Shown in pieces: positions 9,572 to 18,615 of a stretch of DNA of 64,000 nt (position 1 is the stretch's first letter; every line of letters starts with the position of its first letter). The notes under the pieces are model-generated. The model did not search any database, was not told where the DNA came from, and worked only from the letters and a program-made list of their open reading frames with translations. The translations under genes and the position numbers were made by a program. Source of the DNA: Lysinibacillus odysseyi (lineage in GTDB: Bacteria; Bacillota; Bacilli; Bacillales_A; Planococcaceae); contig JABUKB010000002.1 in NCBI GenBank assembly GCA_014595895.1, positions 88,770 through 152,769 on the forward strand, read 5' to 3'.

Positions 9572-9636
9572 GTATATGTTGATGAACAAATGCTTGACCT
9601 CCTCTCGTAACATTTGCCATGGTTACATAAGTTCAT

Positions 9637-10386
9637 TTATGAATTCGATGAATCATTATTTCCATTTTGGTTCGAATTTTTTAGCTTCTTGTCCTTATAA
9701 AAATCTACAAAAAGATTCCCTTTCGAATCCACTTGAGCCAAGAACACATCCTTTAATGATTGAGCCCCTTGTTTTTCTATTTCTTTCATAAGCCATTTTT
9801 TTGAATAACCTAAAATAGATAAGTTTTTATTTAAAATATGACCATCGACTATTAATAAACTGGGTGCCTGTTCAAGTGTTACCTTCATGCCAAGTAAACG
9901 AGGTGTGATGGGCTCTAGATCCGTTTTTTTCATAATGCTTAGTTCCCCGTTTGTTTCTAATATGGCTATTTGGACATCATCTACTTTAAATACCCCTTTT
10001 TCTCTTAGCAACATCATTAGTTCATCAATTACAATTTTATTTTTCTTCATGCTTTCTTCTAACACTTCTCCATTTTTCACGATGATAGAAGGTCTACCAT
10101 CCGTTAATTGTGAGAACTTCCTCGACTTCATACCTAAGATCCCCAGCACAATCGGGAAAAATCCCCAAATCGCTAAGGAAACTACTCCATTCGAAATTTG
10201 AATATTTTTATCAACAGACATACTTGCTGCAATCGATCCGATTGTAATTCCTACCACATAATCAAAAAACGTAAGTTGGGAAAGCTGTTTTTTCCCCATG
10301 ATTCTAGTCAAAAATAACAGTAAAATAAACGCTATAATTGAACGAATGAGAATGAGTACAAAATCAGACAAGATAAATTCCTCCAT
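9637..10386 (-). CDS. DUF421 membrane protein (YetF-like)
   Basis: This is a 249-residue membrane protein. Three hydrophobic segments lie in the first ~85 residues (FVLILIRSIIAFILLLFLT, a middle one near FFDYVVGITIGSIAA, and WGFFPIVLGILGM). A cytoplasmic DUF421 domain follows, with the family marks TDGRPSIIVKNGEV and LMMLLREKGVFKVDDV. Its role in the cell is not established; several Bacillus paralogues are linked to sporulation or the envelope. It is divergent from a DUF4363 lipoprotein, a frequent neighbour. The C-terminus is Asn/Ser-rich. Confidence 0.88.
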   Translation of the reverse strand: MEEFILSDFVLILIRSIIAFILLLFLTRIMGKKQLSQLTFFDYVVGITIGSIAASMSVDKNIQISNGVVSLAIWGFFPIVLGILGMKSRKFSQLTDGRPSIIVKNGEVLEESMKKNKIVIDELMMLLREKGVFKVDDVQIAILETNGELSIMKKTDLEPITPRLLGMKVTLEQAPSLLIVDGHILNKNLSILGYSKKWLMKEIEKQGAQSLKDVFLAQVDSKGNLFVDFYKDKKLKNSNQNGNNDSSNS

Positions 10387-10468
10387 TTTCTATTTCCGGG
10401 TTGATTATTTTTTTTTTATTATTGGGTAATCCTAAGGTAGATATTCAAAAATCGGAGGATTATCTAAA

Positions 10469-10807
10469 TTGATTAAAAAATGGACTTTGTCTTTATTTCT
10501 TTTTATGCTTTTATCTGGATGCTCAAATATAAATGGGGAAAATGAATTCACTGAAAAGATTCATTCAATTGAACAGGTTTTACATGCACCTAAGTGGCAA
10601 CAACTCAAATCGCTTGGCGATGACTTAGATCACCTGTATCAAAAAAATCAATGGAAAATACAACTAATGGGAGATGAAGGCGAGTATGAAAGCCTAGAGG
10701 AAAGCATTCATCATTTAATTGTGGCCATCGAAGAGCAAGACATCACAGAAATAAAATTAGAATTAGCATCCGTAAAAACACTTATAGAAGACATTTATTC
10801 ATTATAG
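10469..10807 (+). CDS. DUF4363 lipoprotein
   Basis: This is a 112-residue lipoprotein. The signal peptide is short and ends in the lipobox LLSGC, so Cys18 should be lipidated. The mature part is helical and acidic and resembles DUF4363, small proteins commonly encoded next to DUF421 membrane proteins, as here. It starts with TTG, with GGAGG ten bases upstream. The intergenic distance to the divergent DUF421 gene is 82 bases, so the two may share regulation. Molecular role unknown. Confidence 0.75.
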   Translation: MIKKWTLSLFLFMLLSGCSNINGENEFTEKIHSIEQVLHAPKWQQLKSLGDDLDHLYQKNQWKIQLMGDEGEYESLEESIHHLIVAIEEQDITEIKLELASVKTLIEDIYSL

Positions 10808-10850
10808 ACACTTCATTCGAAAGTGATGCTGCAGTCTTAGGAGAAAGAAA

Positions 10851-10888
10851 AAACGGCATAAATCTTATGATGGCCGTTTACTTTTTTT
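10851..10888 (+). terminator. Terminator of the DUF4363 lipoprotein gene
   Basis: AAACGGC pairs with GCCGTTT and the hairpin is followed by a run of seven Ts. Confidence 0.75.
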
Positions 10889-10936
10889 AGACCGTTCATA
10901 ATATAGAATGAGATATTTGAACGGGAGGTTAACACA

Positions 10937-11326
10937 ATGAAGCCATACAATCAGTTCAATAATGGCGATAATACAATGAAGTCATTCAATCAGTTTAATA
11001 ATAATAATAATAATAATAACAGTAACATTCCCAGTAACAGTAATACAGTTACCGGGGAAGGCACGCCTACTAATGAAGTGACTGTTGCGCAATTAGCTGT
11101 ATTAGGTGGCGTTCTCTCAACATTAGGTAGTATCATTTCCACTTATGCTTCAGTTCTAGCACTGGAAGAATTGCAACAAACACAAAATAAGAGTAGCAAT
11201 AACAGCAATAATAATATTAGTACTAACAACAACAACAATAATAATAACGATAAAATAAGTGCACTGGAAAAACAGGTGCAATACTTAACAAAAGAACTCC
11301 ATAAACAGAAAAAATTAAGGAAGTAG
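10937..11326 (+). CDS. Asn-rich protein with one hydrophobic segment
   Basis: This is a 129-residue protein I cannot assign. The N-terminus holds a near-duplicate of MKPYNQFNN (MKSFNQFNN at about 14-22). Poly-Asn follows, then a hydrophobic stretch at about 50-75 (VAQLAVLGGVLSTLGSIIST) that may be a membrane or amphipathic helix, a second Asn-rich linker, and a short C-terminal coiled-coil helix (ALEKQVQYLTKELHKQKKL). GGGAGG lies eight bases before the ATG, so it is probably expressed. The Asn codons include seven AAT triplets in a row at 10997-11017, a tract prone to length change without loss of frame. A spore-coat or surface role is only a guess. Confidence 0.65.
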   Translation: MKPYNQFNNGDNTMKSFNQFNNNNNNNNSNIPSNSNTVTGEGTPTNEVTVAQLAVLGGVLSTLGSIISTYASVLALEELQQTQNKSSNNSNNNISTNNNNNNNNDKISALEKQVQYLTKELHKQKKLRK

Positions 11327-11328
11327 GA

Positions 11329-11389
11329 GAATTCAGTGTTATGAAAGATTAGCATCTCTGCCCCTCGGGAGGAGTTAAACACCGAATTC
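11329..11389 (+). other. Long branched hairpin downstream of the Asn-rich gene
   Basis: GAATTCAGTGTT at 11329-11340 pairs with AACACCGAATTC at 11378-11389 with one mismatch, and a GC-rich inner hairpin (CTCGGGAG) sits between them. No T run follows, so it is not a classic terminator. It could be an RNA structure protecting the transcript end. Confidence 0.5.
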
Positions 11390-11566
11390 TTCACCCTCCT
11401 TGTACAGCCACATCTGGATAGCTAGGCGTCCATCATCTTCTTTACACTTCCCTTTTCTCCTTTCGCCCCTACATTTTGAATATGTTTATATGCATGTTAA
11501 TTTTTGCTACTTTTAAAAAGGTGCATTTCTGGCATTGTTTTTATGTGTTTTAAATACCACATACAT

Positions 11567-11612
11567 AAAAAAATACACAAACCTCTTATAAAGAAAGTTT
11601 GTGTATTTTTTA
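11567..11612. terminator. Bidirectional terminator
   Basis: AAAAATACACAAAC pairs with GTTTGTGTATTTTT, giving an A run and a T run on either side. It ends the BCCT transporter transcript from the right and could stop any transcript from the left. The rest of the 301-base gap holds the branched hairpin and no gene. Confidence 0.8.
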
Positions 11613-11627
11613 TTTATAGTGCGGATT

Positions 11628-13175
11628 TTACTCTTCTCTTTTAATTTGTTCCATAATTTTTTTATGGCGCTTTAGTTCTCTTTTCGAAATCGGTACAATT
11701 TCATGACGTAACATTTTCATGATAGAGAATATTAATAATAACACTACTATCGTGAATGGAAGAGCTGATATTAACGAAGCTGTTTGCAGGGCTTCAAGTC
11801 CACCTGTGAAAAGAAGAACACTCGCAATCGCTGCCATTAAAACGCCCCAAACTACCTTTAAGAAAAGACCTGGGTTTAATGAGCCATTCGATGTCATACT
11901 CGCCATGATGAAGGTTGCTGAATCTGCTGAAGTAATTAAGAAGGTGAAGATTAATAAAATCCCCAAAATCGAAGCAATCATTGTTAATGGAAGCTGGTCT
12001 AGTAACTGGAACAGAGCAACCGTTACATCGACATTGACAGCCCCTGCAATATCCGTGCCTTTATTTAAATCCAAATAAAGGGCAGAGCCGCCAAACACGG
12101 CAATCCAGAAACAAGAAATTAGCGGTGGAATAACCAGGACTCCCACAATAAATTCACGAATAGTACGTCCCCTTGATACACGGGCAATAAATGCCCCGAC
12201 AAATGGCGACCAAGCAATTGCCCATGCCCAGTAAAAGATTGTCCAATCTTTCACCCATGTTCCGCCTGCATATGGCTGCAAACGCAAACTATATTGGACG
12301 AAGTTCGTAATATAATCACTGATTCCTAATACAAAACTTTCTAAAATAAAGATAGTAGGACCTGTAACAAAAACAAATAGCAATAGCAGGATTGCAAGAT
12401 ACATATTGATGTTACTTAATATACGAATGCCTTTTTGCAAGCCCGTTGTGGAAGAGGCCATATAACCCACGAACATAACAGCAATAATTCCTAACTGAAC
12501 CCAAACAGAAATCGGTATATTAAACACAGCGTTTAAACCGCCGTTTGTTTGCAAAACACCTAAACCAATAGAGGTTGCGACTCCCATAACAGTAGCGATA
12601 ACAGCTAAAATATCAATCGTATTTTTAATGCCTCGATTTGTTCCTGTGACAGGTTCTAAAGCTGTAGACATTAACAAGTCCTTCTTTTTATTAAATTGCA
12701 TAAAAGCCATTACTAGCCCCATGATTGCAAACACAGACCATTGACTGACACCCCAGTGGAAAAATGAATACCCCATCGCCAGCCTTGCTGCATCTGTCGA
12801 CAAAGCCTCTACGTCACGGAATGGCGTTGTAAAGAAATGGCTCATCGGCTCTGCTACTCCCCAGAAAACGAGACCGACCCCCAGACCGGCTGAGAATAAC
12901 ATGGCAATCCAAGAATGAAATTTAAACTCCGGTTTTGCATCCTTCCCGCCTAATCTAATTTTTCCGTATTTAGAAATGGCTAGCCCAATTAAAAATACAA
13001 CGATACTAAAGACCGATAATAAATAAAACCAGCCAAAATTGTCTGTTGTTAATCCGAACAAGAAATTAACTACATTACCGAACGTATTAGGTGCTATGAT
13101 ACCAAATACCACACACAACAGAACAAATAGCCCCGGCACACTGAATACAATATTCGAAAAATACTTTCCCTTCAC
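11628..13175 (-). CDS. BCCT-family betaine/choline transporter
   Basis: This 515-residue protein with about twelve membrane segments belongs to the betaine-choline-carnitine transporters, which bring in compatible solutes or quaternary amines with Na+ or H+. The family signature is plain: FYWAWAIAWSPFVGAFIARV, then SRGRTIREF near residues 315-345, plus the early GVGLVFWGVAEPMSHF segment. I prefer the GTG at 13175, five bases after GAGGTGA, over the GTG at 13184, which would lie inside that site. The short basic C-terminus (KRELKRHKKIMEQIKREE) resembles osmosensing tails in this family. Substrate not determined. Confidence 0.92.
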   Translation of the reverse strand: MKGKYFSNIVFSVPGLFVLLCVVFGIIAPNTFGNVVNFLFGLTTDNFGWFYLLSVFSIVVFLIGLAISKYGKIRLGGKDAKPEFKFHSWIAMLFSAGLGVGLVFWGVAEPMSHFFTTPFRDVEALSTDAARLAMGYSFFHWGVSQWSVFAIMGLVMAFMQFNKKKDLLMSTALEPVTGTNRGIKNTIDILAVIATVMGVATSIGLGVLQTNGGLNAVFNIPISVWVQLGIIAVMFVGYMASSTTGLQKGIRILSNINMYLAILLLLFVFVTGPTIFILESFVLGISDYITNFVQYSLRLQPYAGGTWVKDWTIFYWAWAIAWSPFVGAFIARVSRGRTIREFIVGVLVIPPLISCFWIAVFGGSALYLDLNKGTDIAGAVNVDVTVALFQLLDQLPLTMIASILGILLIFTFLITSADSATFIMASMTSNGSLNPGLFLKVVWGVLMAAIASVLLFTGGLEALQTASLISALPFTIVVLLLIFSIMKMLRHEIVPISKRELKRHKKIMEQIKREE

Positions 13176-13282
13176 TGTCTTCACCTCAAATTAAATAACA
13201 CGCTAACTCCTTTATCCCCATATTTTTGTAATTTCAAACGCCGATAATGCCTGTTTCAGGGGTAAGAAAGGAAGTTCGATTC

Positions 13283-13510
13283 ATGAAGATAGGCTCAGGC
13301 GCATTATGGCTTTTACTTAGGGATTGCGATCATGCCATTTGAAGGGTCTGGTTTCATGATAGGGAAAAATTATGGTTCGAAGGGGCAGAAAAGAGGAGAG
13401 GGCTTGTAGGCGAAGGTATATTGAATTCACTTTATTCTTTTGTTTCAATCATTCGTTTATGTTTCTCTTTATGTAAATTACTATTATCAATGCATGCTTT
13501 CCTAAATTAA
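13283..13510 (+). pseudogene. Possible small gene broken by one TGA
   Basis: A plus-strand frame begins with ATG after AAAGGAAG and runs 76 codons to TAA, interrupted once by TGA at 13340-13342. A perfect terminator hairpin begins right after the TAA. The peptide after the break is partly hydrophobic (LYSFVSIIRLCFSLCKLLLS). I recognise no family. Ribosome site and terminator favour a real but broken small gene; length alone does not. Confidence 0.25.
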
Positions 13511-13545
13511 AAAAGGTCCAACCGAATTGGTTGGACCTTGCTTTA
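13511..13545 (+). terminator. Strong terminator without an intact gene
   Basis: AAGGTCCAACC pairs perfectly with GGTTGGACCTT around GAATT. No intact gene lies upstream on this strand, so it belongs to the broken small frame or to a small RNA. The 13546-14277 stretch that follows shows no gene, RNA or repeat I can support. Confidence 0.75.
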
Positions 13546-14277
13546 TAATAAAGTTGAGCAGAACTTTCATCAATAAAGCAATTGGAGTAATGAGTGTTAC
13601 TTCATGTCAATTTGTCTAAAGGTCATAACATATACCTATTGTTAGAACACTCCACTAACAGACGCAATTCAAATTTAAGGTAAATATACTTAGGGGAGTA
13701 TAGTTAGCAGAATCCTTATTTAAAATTCGAATTACTATTGGTAGTATAATAAAAACTGTACTACAATACAAGTAAAAATTATCATAGGTTAATTTTTCCT
13801 CTGTTTTAATCTCTTTTATTCTCGTTTTCAGAATAATTTCGCTTTTATAACCTAAGAAACCTGTATTAATAGCTGTTATATCCTGAAAATAACTACTTAT
13901 TTTTAGGTAGCTATTTTAGATACGCATTAGAAATTTCTCCTTCATTGGCTTGGTGAACAGATTTTCCAAACATTCATGAAGGGTAATTTTGCGAGCCTGG
14001 TTATTTTTATATAAGAATGCTGGGGGATAGTTCATTAAAAAGTTAGGGGCAGCCTAAGCTCTTAAATTCTGTTACTCAGCTTATCGCTTCAAGCGCATTT
14101 CGACATACGGCTTATCTATCATTAAGTGACCTAACACTTATTTTTACCCACCCTTCTGATACGATTTCATGCAGCCTTGCACACATATTAGCCCACTCCC
14201 CACCTATGCGTATCGATTGCATTGAAAACGCGTTGCATATTATGATGAGCATATTCTGTAGAAAAGGATTCGATTGC

Positions 14278-14805
14278 ATGAAAGAAATTTTACTTATACT
14301 ATTACTTCAACTAATATACGTACCACTATTTACGCTGCGTACCATTTTCCTTGTAAAAAATATTACTATGCTCGCGGCGTTAATCGGGATTGTAGAGATG
14401 CTCATTTATGTGTTTGGTCTGTCGCTTGTATTTAGTGGCGATCAAGGGCTCCTCGCGATGGTCGTTTATGCGGTCGGGTTTGGTCTCGGAATTATTATCG
14501 GGACACGCATTGAGCAAAAGCTTGCAATTGGTTATATTTACGTCACGATTAATACACAAAATCGCAATGAAGAACTGATCAAGGGCATTCGAGAAGAAGG
14601 ATTTGCACTCACGACGTATGTAGGCGAAGGGCGCGACAGCCAGCGTTATAAATACGAAATTTTAACGAAGCGTAACCGCGAGAAGGAGTTATTTATGCTC
14701 GTGCAGCACCATGAACCGAATGCATTTATTATTTCCTATGAGCCAAAGTCGTTCAAGGGCGGCTTTTTGGTCAAACGAATGAAACAACATAAAAAACATA
14801 ACTAG
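14278..14805 (+). CDS. DUF2179 (UPF0316, YebE-like) membrane protein
   Basis: This is a 175-residue protein with three membrane segments in the first ~85 residues and a cytoplasmic DUF2179 domain after that (INTQNRNEELIKGIREEGFA, TTYVGEGRDSQRYKYEILTK). DUF2179 domains bind small ligands or nucleotides in some proteins, but this family's role is undetermined. I start at the ATG at 14278, which follows AAAAGGA by nine bases and gives the usual length; the upstream in-frame ATG would add a charged, non-conserved leader. A terminator follows, so it stands alone. Confidence 0.85.
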   Translation: MKEILLILLLQLIYVPLFTLRTIFLVKNITMLAALIGIVEMLIYVFGLSLVFSGDQGLLAMVVYAVGFGLGIIIGTRIEQKLAIGYIYVTINTQNRNEELIKGIREEGFALTTYVGEGRDSQRYKYEILTKRNREKELFMLVQHHEPNAFIISYEPKSFKGGFLVKRMKQHKKHN

Positions 14806-14834
14806 TCCCTAGAAAGGGATTAGTAGCAAGATGG

Positions 14835-14872
14835 CTTTCCTGTAAGTTTCGGCTTACGGGAAAGTCTTTTTT
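14835..14872 (+). terminator. Terminator of the DUF2179 gene
   Basis: CTTTCCTGTAAG pairs with CTTACGGGAAAG (one G-T pair) and is followed by a T-rich run. Confidence 0.85.
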
Positions 14873-15035
14873 GATTATTCAGTGCAAGTTAACACTTGTC
14901 CTCCCTTCTATGTTTTGTACACTAATTGGCGAATAAATTCCATCTGACCCCTTCACTTTCTTATAAACTGAGTATTCAAAAAATATCAGGTGCATTTACA
15001 ATGAATATATTCTGATATGGAGGAGTGTTATAAAA

Positions 15036-15923
15036 ATGTCAATTTTAAAAGGGTCAGAGGTAGTAAAGCGCGGGATGGCATTGATGCAAAAAGGCGGTGT
15101 CATCATGGACGTGGTCAATGCCGAGCAAGCGAAAATTGCAGAGGCTGCAGGCGCTGTAGCGGTAATGGCTTTAGAACGCGTACCTTCTGACATCCGCGTA
15201 GCGGGAGGAGTTGCGCGAATGGCAGATCCACGCATTGTAGAAGAAGTAATGAATGCCGTATCCATTCCGGTAATGGCCAAGGCACGTATCGGTCACATTG
15301 TAGAAGCACGTGTCTTAGAATCGATGGGGGTCGATTTTATTGATGAAAGTGAAGTATTGACACCCGCTGACGAGGAATTCCATTTATTGAAAAGCCAATA
15401 TACTGTGCCATTTGTATGTGGGTGCCGGGACTTAGGTGAAGCAGCAAGACGTATCGGCGAAGGTGCGGCAATGCTTCGTACAAAAGGAGAACCAGGTACA
15501 GGAAACATCGTAGAAGCTGTCCGTCATATGAGAAAAGTAAATGCACAAGTGCGTGCTGTCGTAGCGATGAATGAAGACGAATTAATGACAGAGGCTAAAA
15601 ATTTAGGGGCACCTTTCGAAGTGTTGCTAGCCATTAAGCAAGAAGGTCGTTTACCAGTTGTCAATTTCGCAGCGGGAGGAGTTGCTACTCCTGCAGATGC
15701 TGCGCTCATGATGGAATTGGGAGCAGATGGTGTATTTGTGGGTTCCGGTATATTTAAAGCGGAAAACCCTGAAAAATTTGCACGTGCGATTGTACAGGCG
15801 ACAACACATTATCAAGATTATGCACTGATTTCGGAAGTTTCCAAAGAAATCGGGGTACCGATAAAAGGCATTGATATTCGTCAATTGGTACCAAGCGAAC
15901 GTATGCAGGAGCGTGGATGGTAA
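15036..15923 (+). CDS. pdxS: Pyridoxal 5'-phosphate synthase, PdxS subunit
   Basis: This is the synthase subunit of the deoxyxylulose-independent vitamin B6 pathway. It condenses ribose 5-phosphate, glyceraldehyde 3-phosphate and ammonia to pyridoxal 5'-phosphate. At 295 residues it has full family length. The two catalytic lysines are visible, Lys82 in [10 protein letters not shown] and Lys150 in [12 protein letters not shown], with Asp25 in the first strand. Twelve such subunits pair with twelve PdxT, whose gene overlaps this one. GGAGGAG precedes the ATG. No MocR-type regulator (PdxR) lies next to it. Confidence 0.98.
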   Translation: MSILKGSEVVKRGMALMQKGGVIMDVVNAEQAKIAEAAGAVAVMALERVPSDIRVAGGVARMADPRIVEEVMNAVSIPVMAKARIGHIVEARVLESMGVDFIDESEVLTPADEEFHLLKSQYTVPFVCGCRDLGEAARRIGEGAAMLRTKGEPGTGNIVEAVRHMRKVNAQVRAVVAMNEDELMTEAKNLGAPFEVLLAIKQEGRLPVVNFAAGGVATPADAALMMELGADGVFVGSGIFKAENPEKFARAIVQATTHYQDYALISEVSKEIGVPIKGIDIRQLVPSERMQERGW

Positions 15924-16507
15924 TGAACATAGGGGTGCTTGCTTTGCAAGGGGCGGTGACAGAACATGTTCGAGCTATCCAGTCATGCGGAGCAAATGCA
16001 ATCTTAGTAAAATCCAGCAATGATTTGGCACAGGTGGATGGATTACTGTTACCCGGTGGAGAAAGTACAGCAATGCGCCGGTTAATCGACTATGCCCAAC
16101 TGTTACCAGCACTTCAGGAATTCAGCATGGAGAAACCTGTCTTTGGTACATGTGCAGGTCTCATTTTGCTCGCTTCTGAAATTGAGAATGAAACCCCTCA
16201 TATCGGAAAGATGAGAATAACAGCACGTCGCAATGCTTTTGGGAGACAGGTCGAAAGCTTTGAGGTTCCTCTTAGCATTCGAGGGGTGAAAGAAGATTTT
16301 TCAGCCGTCTTTATTCGAGCTCCGAAAATTGTAAGTGTCCATGAGGATGTCGAGGTATTAGCAACATTTGAGGGCGATATTGTTTGTGCGAGAGATCGTC
16401 ATTTCATTGCTTGTTCCTTCCATCCGGAGTTAACGAATGACCTGTCACTCATGCAATATTTTTTAGCAATGTGTCGAGAAAAAGCAGAAGAACAAGTAGC
16501 CCAGTGA
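15923..16507 (+). CDS. pdxT: Pyridoxal 5'-phosphate synthase, PdxT glutaminase
   Basis: This class I glutaminase releases ammonia from glutamine and passes it to PdxS. The triad is Cys77 (FGTCAGL), His168 and Glu170 (SFHPEL), with the glutamine-binding GGESTAMRRL at about 45-54. The ATG at 15923 overlaps the pdxS stop by one base and gives the family start [12 protein letters not shown]. An ATG at 15917 would add two residues and sits only five bases from AGGAG, so either is possible. Length (194) is normal. Confidence 0.97.
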   Translation: MNIGVLALQGAVTEHVRAIQSCGANAILVKSSNDLAQVDGLLLPGGESTAMRRLIDYAQLLPALQEFSMEKPVFGTCAGLILLASEIENETPHIGKMRITARRNAFGRQVESFEVPLSIRGVKEDFSAVFIRAPKIVSVHEDVEVLATFEGDIVCARDRHFIACSFHPELTNDLSLMQYFLAMCREKAEEQVAQ

Positions 16508-16539
16508 TTTCACAATGTACTAGGCACTGAGACAACAAA

Positions 16540-16580
16540 GGGTGTTCAAAAAGTAAAAATACTTTCTGAACACTCCTTTT
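16540..16580 (+). terminator. Terminator of pdxST
   Basis: GGGTGTTCA..AAGTA pairs with TACTT..TGAACACTCC and a TTTT run follows. Confidence 0.8.
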
Positions 16581-16622
16581 GGTATCGTCAGCAGTTAATC
16601 CAAACGTCATAATGACAATTCC

Positions 16623-16660
16623 AAAAAAAAAGCCACAACTCTACCATTGAGTTATGGCCT
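16623..16660 (-). terminator. Terminator of the iron-uptake / reductase operon
   Basis: On the minus strand GCCATAACTC pairs with GAGTTGTGGC and runs into nine Ts. It faces the pdxST terminator, closing two convergent units. Confidence 0.88.
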
Positions 16661-16688
16661 GCTCACCGTTCCTTACTCTATTGACCCA

Positions 16689-17741
16689 TTATTGATTGAT
16701 GAGTTGTTTGATGATAAATTCACGGTTCCGTTTCTCAAAAGCCTCATTATGCGATGACACTTTCGCATATTGATCGGCTGTTGGTTCTAGGCTCACCTTA
16801 ATATCATTGATGGCATTGATCGCATCCTGGAACGTGCCTGAAATTAAATACACTTTGTTGTCGTGTTTCGAAATATCTCCGACCGCATAGATCCCGTCTA
16901 CCGTTGTTAAGCCTTTGCTGTTTGTGACGTAATAATAATTGTATTGTTCATCTTGCTCTGGCGTGATGTCCGTCTCGAACGTAAAGGAACGGTCTCGGTC
17001 ATAGCCATGATTTACTAATACATCATCAACGACAATGGAAGTAAGCTTATTCGTTTCGATATTTTTTAAAATCACTTCTTTAATTTTTGTCTTTTCTTCA
17101 TTTGCTATCAACGATTGGATTTGTGTGTTCATAATGATTGGGACACCGTTTTCTTGCAAATAGGAAATTTGGGCTTCGTGTGCAGAAAGCTTGTCGCCAC
17201 GATAAATGACTATGATATTTTTGGCCACACCGATTAAATCTTTTGCCCAGTCAATGGCTGAATTGCCGCCGCCGGAAATTAAAATCGATTTATCTTGAAA
17301 GCTTTGGATGCCGCGGATCGTATAATGAAGATTTGATATTTCATATTTCTCCGCCCCTTCCACATGCAGCTTAATCGGGTTAATAATACCCCCGCCTGCA
17401 GCAAGAATTACCTTTTTCGAATAATGCTTTTTCCCATCATTTGTTTCAATAACAAATAGCTCGCGGTCCTTCGAAATAAAGTCCACCTTTGTATTTAGGT
17501 GTACAGTTGGATTGAATGTGAGCCCTTGTTGTACTAAATTTTGAATAACATTTTGTGCAGGTGTTGCCGGTACCCCGCCAATGTCCCAAATAATTTTTTC
17601 AGGATAAATGTGCAGTTTACCACCGAGCTCTGATCTGTATTCGATAATCTTCGTTTTTAATTCTCGTAAACCTCCATAAAATGCACTATATAAACCAGCA
17701 GGACCCCCACCAATAATCGTAATGTCGTAGACGTCTTTCAT
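16689..17741 (-). CDS. Ferredoxin/flavodoxin-NADP reductase (FNR type 2)
   Basis: This 350-residue FAD enzyme is built like thioredoxin reductase but lacks its redox CxxC, the mark of type 2 ferredoxin-NADP reductases (YumC/YcgT of Bacillus). FAD motif: IIGGGPAGLYSAFYGGLREL; NADPH motif: ISGGGNSAIDWAKDL; late FAD motif: GIYAVGDIS. The start at ATG 17741 follows GGAGTG by six bases. It is the last gene of the siderophore-transport run, 37 bases after the ATPase gene, which suggests it supplies electrons for reducing ferric siderophores or for flavodoxin use in iron starvation. That role is inference from position. Confidence 0.88.
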   Translation of the reverse strand: MKDVYDITIIGGGPAGLYSAFYGGLRELKTKIIEYRSELGGKLHIYPEKIIWDIGGVPATPAQNVIQNLVQQGLTFNPTVHLNTKVDFISKDRELFVIETNDGKKHYSKKVILAAGGGIINPIKLHVEGAEKYEISNLHYTIRGIQSFQDKSILISGGGNSAIDWAKDLIGVAKNIIVIYRGDKLSAHEAQISYLQENGVPIIMNTQIQSLIANEEKTKIKEVILKNIETNKLTSIVVDDVLVNHGYDRDRSFTFETDITPEQDEQYNYYYVTNSKGLTTVDGIYAVGDISKHDNKVYLISGTFQDAINAINDIKVSLEPTADQYAKVSSHNEAFEKRNREFIIKQLINQ

Positions 17742-17777
17742 ACAAAACACTCCAATCCAATAATTGTATTCACTGCG

Positions 17778-18614
17778 CTACCCGTTTGAAACAGTTTGAA
17801 GACTCATCATGTTCAACTGATTATGGTGTCGTCCAATAGGCACTACGGATGGTGAATTTGAAACAGGATCTTGAATGACCATGCAATCTAGCGCAAAAAT
17901 ATCTTTAATCAGGGAACTGGTAATAATAGCAGAAGGAGATCCTTCCGCCACTAACTTCCCTTCTTGTAAGGCAAAAATATAATTGGCATACCGCGCGGAT
18001 AAGTTAATATCATGCAATACCATCACAATCGTCGTTCCATATTTCACATTTAAATCTGTCAGTAAATCTAAAATTTCCACTTGATACGTGATATCTAAAT
18101 ACGTTGTCGGCTCATCCAAAAATAAAATATCTGTCTGCTGTGCCAGGGCCATGGCAATCCATACACGCTGCCTTTGACCGCCGGACAGTTCATCGATATG
18201 ACAATCCGCAAATTCCGTAATATTCATCATTTCCATCGCTTCTGCTACGGCCTCGTAATCCTTTTTCGACCAACCTTTTAAAAAGCTTTGATGCGGAAAT
18301 CTGCCTCTTCCCACTAAATCCGCCACCGTAATCCCTTCTGGCACAATAGGTGATTGCGGCAATAGACCCAGTACTCTGGCAAGGTACTTCGGCGGGATTT
18401 TTTGAATGGGTTTCCCGTCTATCGTTACTTGTCCCGATGTCGGTTTAATTAACCTTGCCATCGTTTTCAAAAGCGTAGACTTTCCGCAACCATTCGCACC
18501 AATAATAATGCTGATTTCATTGCTGGGAATCGTTACACTCACATCGTGTAAAATTGTTTTTTGATCGTAGCCAGCAGTAATGTTTTCCGCTCGAAATGTA
18601 TGTGTCGCTCTCAT
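17778..18614 (-). CDS. Siderophore ABC transporter ATP-binding protein
   Basis: This 278-residue ATPase powers ferric-siderophore import through the two permeases encoded upstream. Walker A is GANGCGKSTLL at about 38-48; signature LSGGQRQRVWIAMALAQ; Walker B ILFLDEPTTYLD; switch His in VMVLHDINLSARY. It resembles FecE/FhuC/YusV types. The ATG follows GGGAG, one base after the permease stop, so expression is coupled. Having the ATPase in the same operon differs from B. subtilis yfiYZ-yfhA, which uses YusV encoded elsewhere. Confidence 0.95.
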   Translation of the reverse strand: MRATHTFRAENITAGYDQKTILHDVSVTIPSNEISIIIGANGCGKSTLLKTMARLIKPTSGQVTIDGKPIQKIPPKYLARVLGLLPQSPIVPEGITVADLVGRGRFPHQSFLKGWSKKDYEAVAEAMEMMNITEFADCHIDELSGGQRQRVWIAMALAQQTDILFLDEPTTYLDITYQVEILDLLTDLNVKYGTTIVMVLHDINLSARYANYIFALQEGKLVAEGSPSAIITSSLIKDIFALDCMVIQDPVSNSPSVVPIGRHHNQLNMMSLQTVSNG

Positions 18615-18615
18615 A

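Noticed and set aside
11143..11394. A minus-strand frame rich in Leu opposite the Asn-rich gene
   Set aside because: It is the mirror of AAT/AAC codons and has no support of its own.
13546..14277. Insertion-sequence or transposase remnants in the long gap
   Set aside because: Neither strand shows a coherent transposase-like stretch or terminal inverted repeats.
16689..17741. Thioredoxin reductase
   Set aside because: The fold matches, but the redox-active CxxC between the FAD and NADPH motifs is missing, so a type 2 ferredoxin-NADP reductase is the better call.
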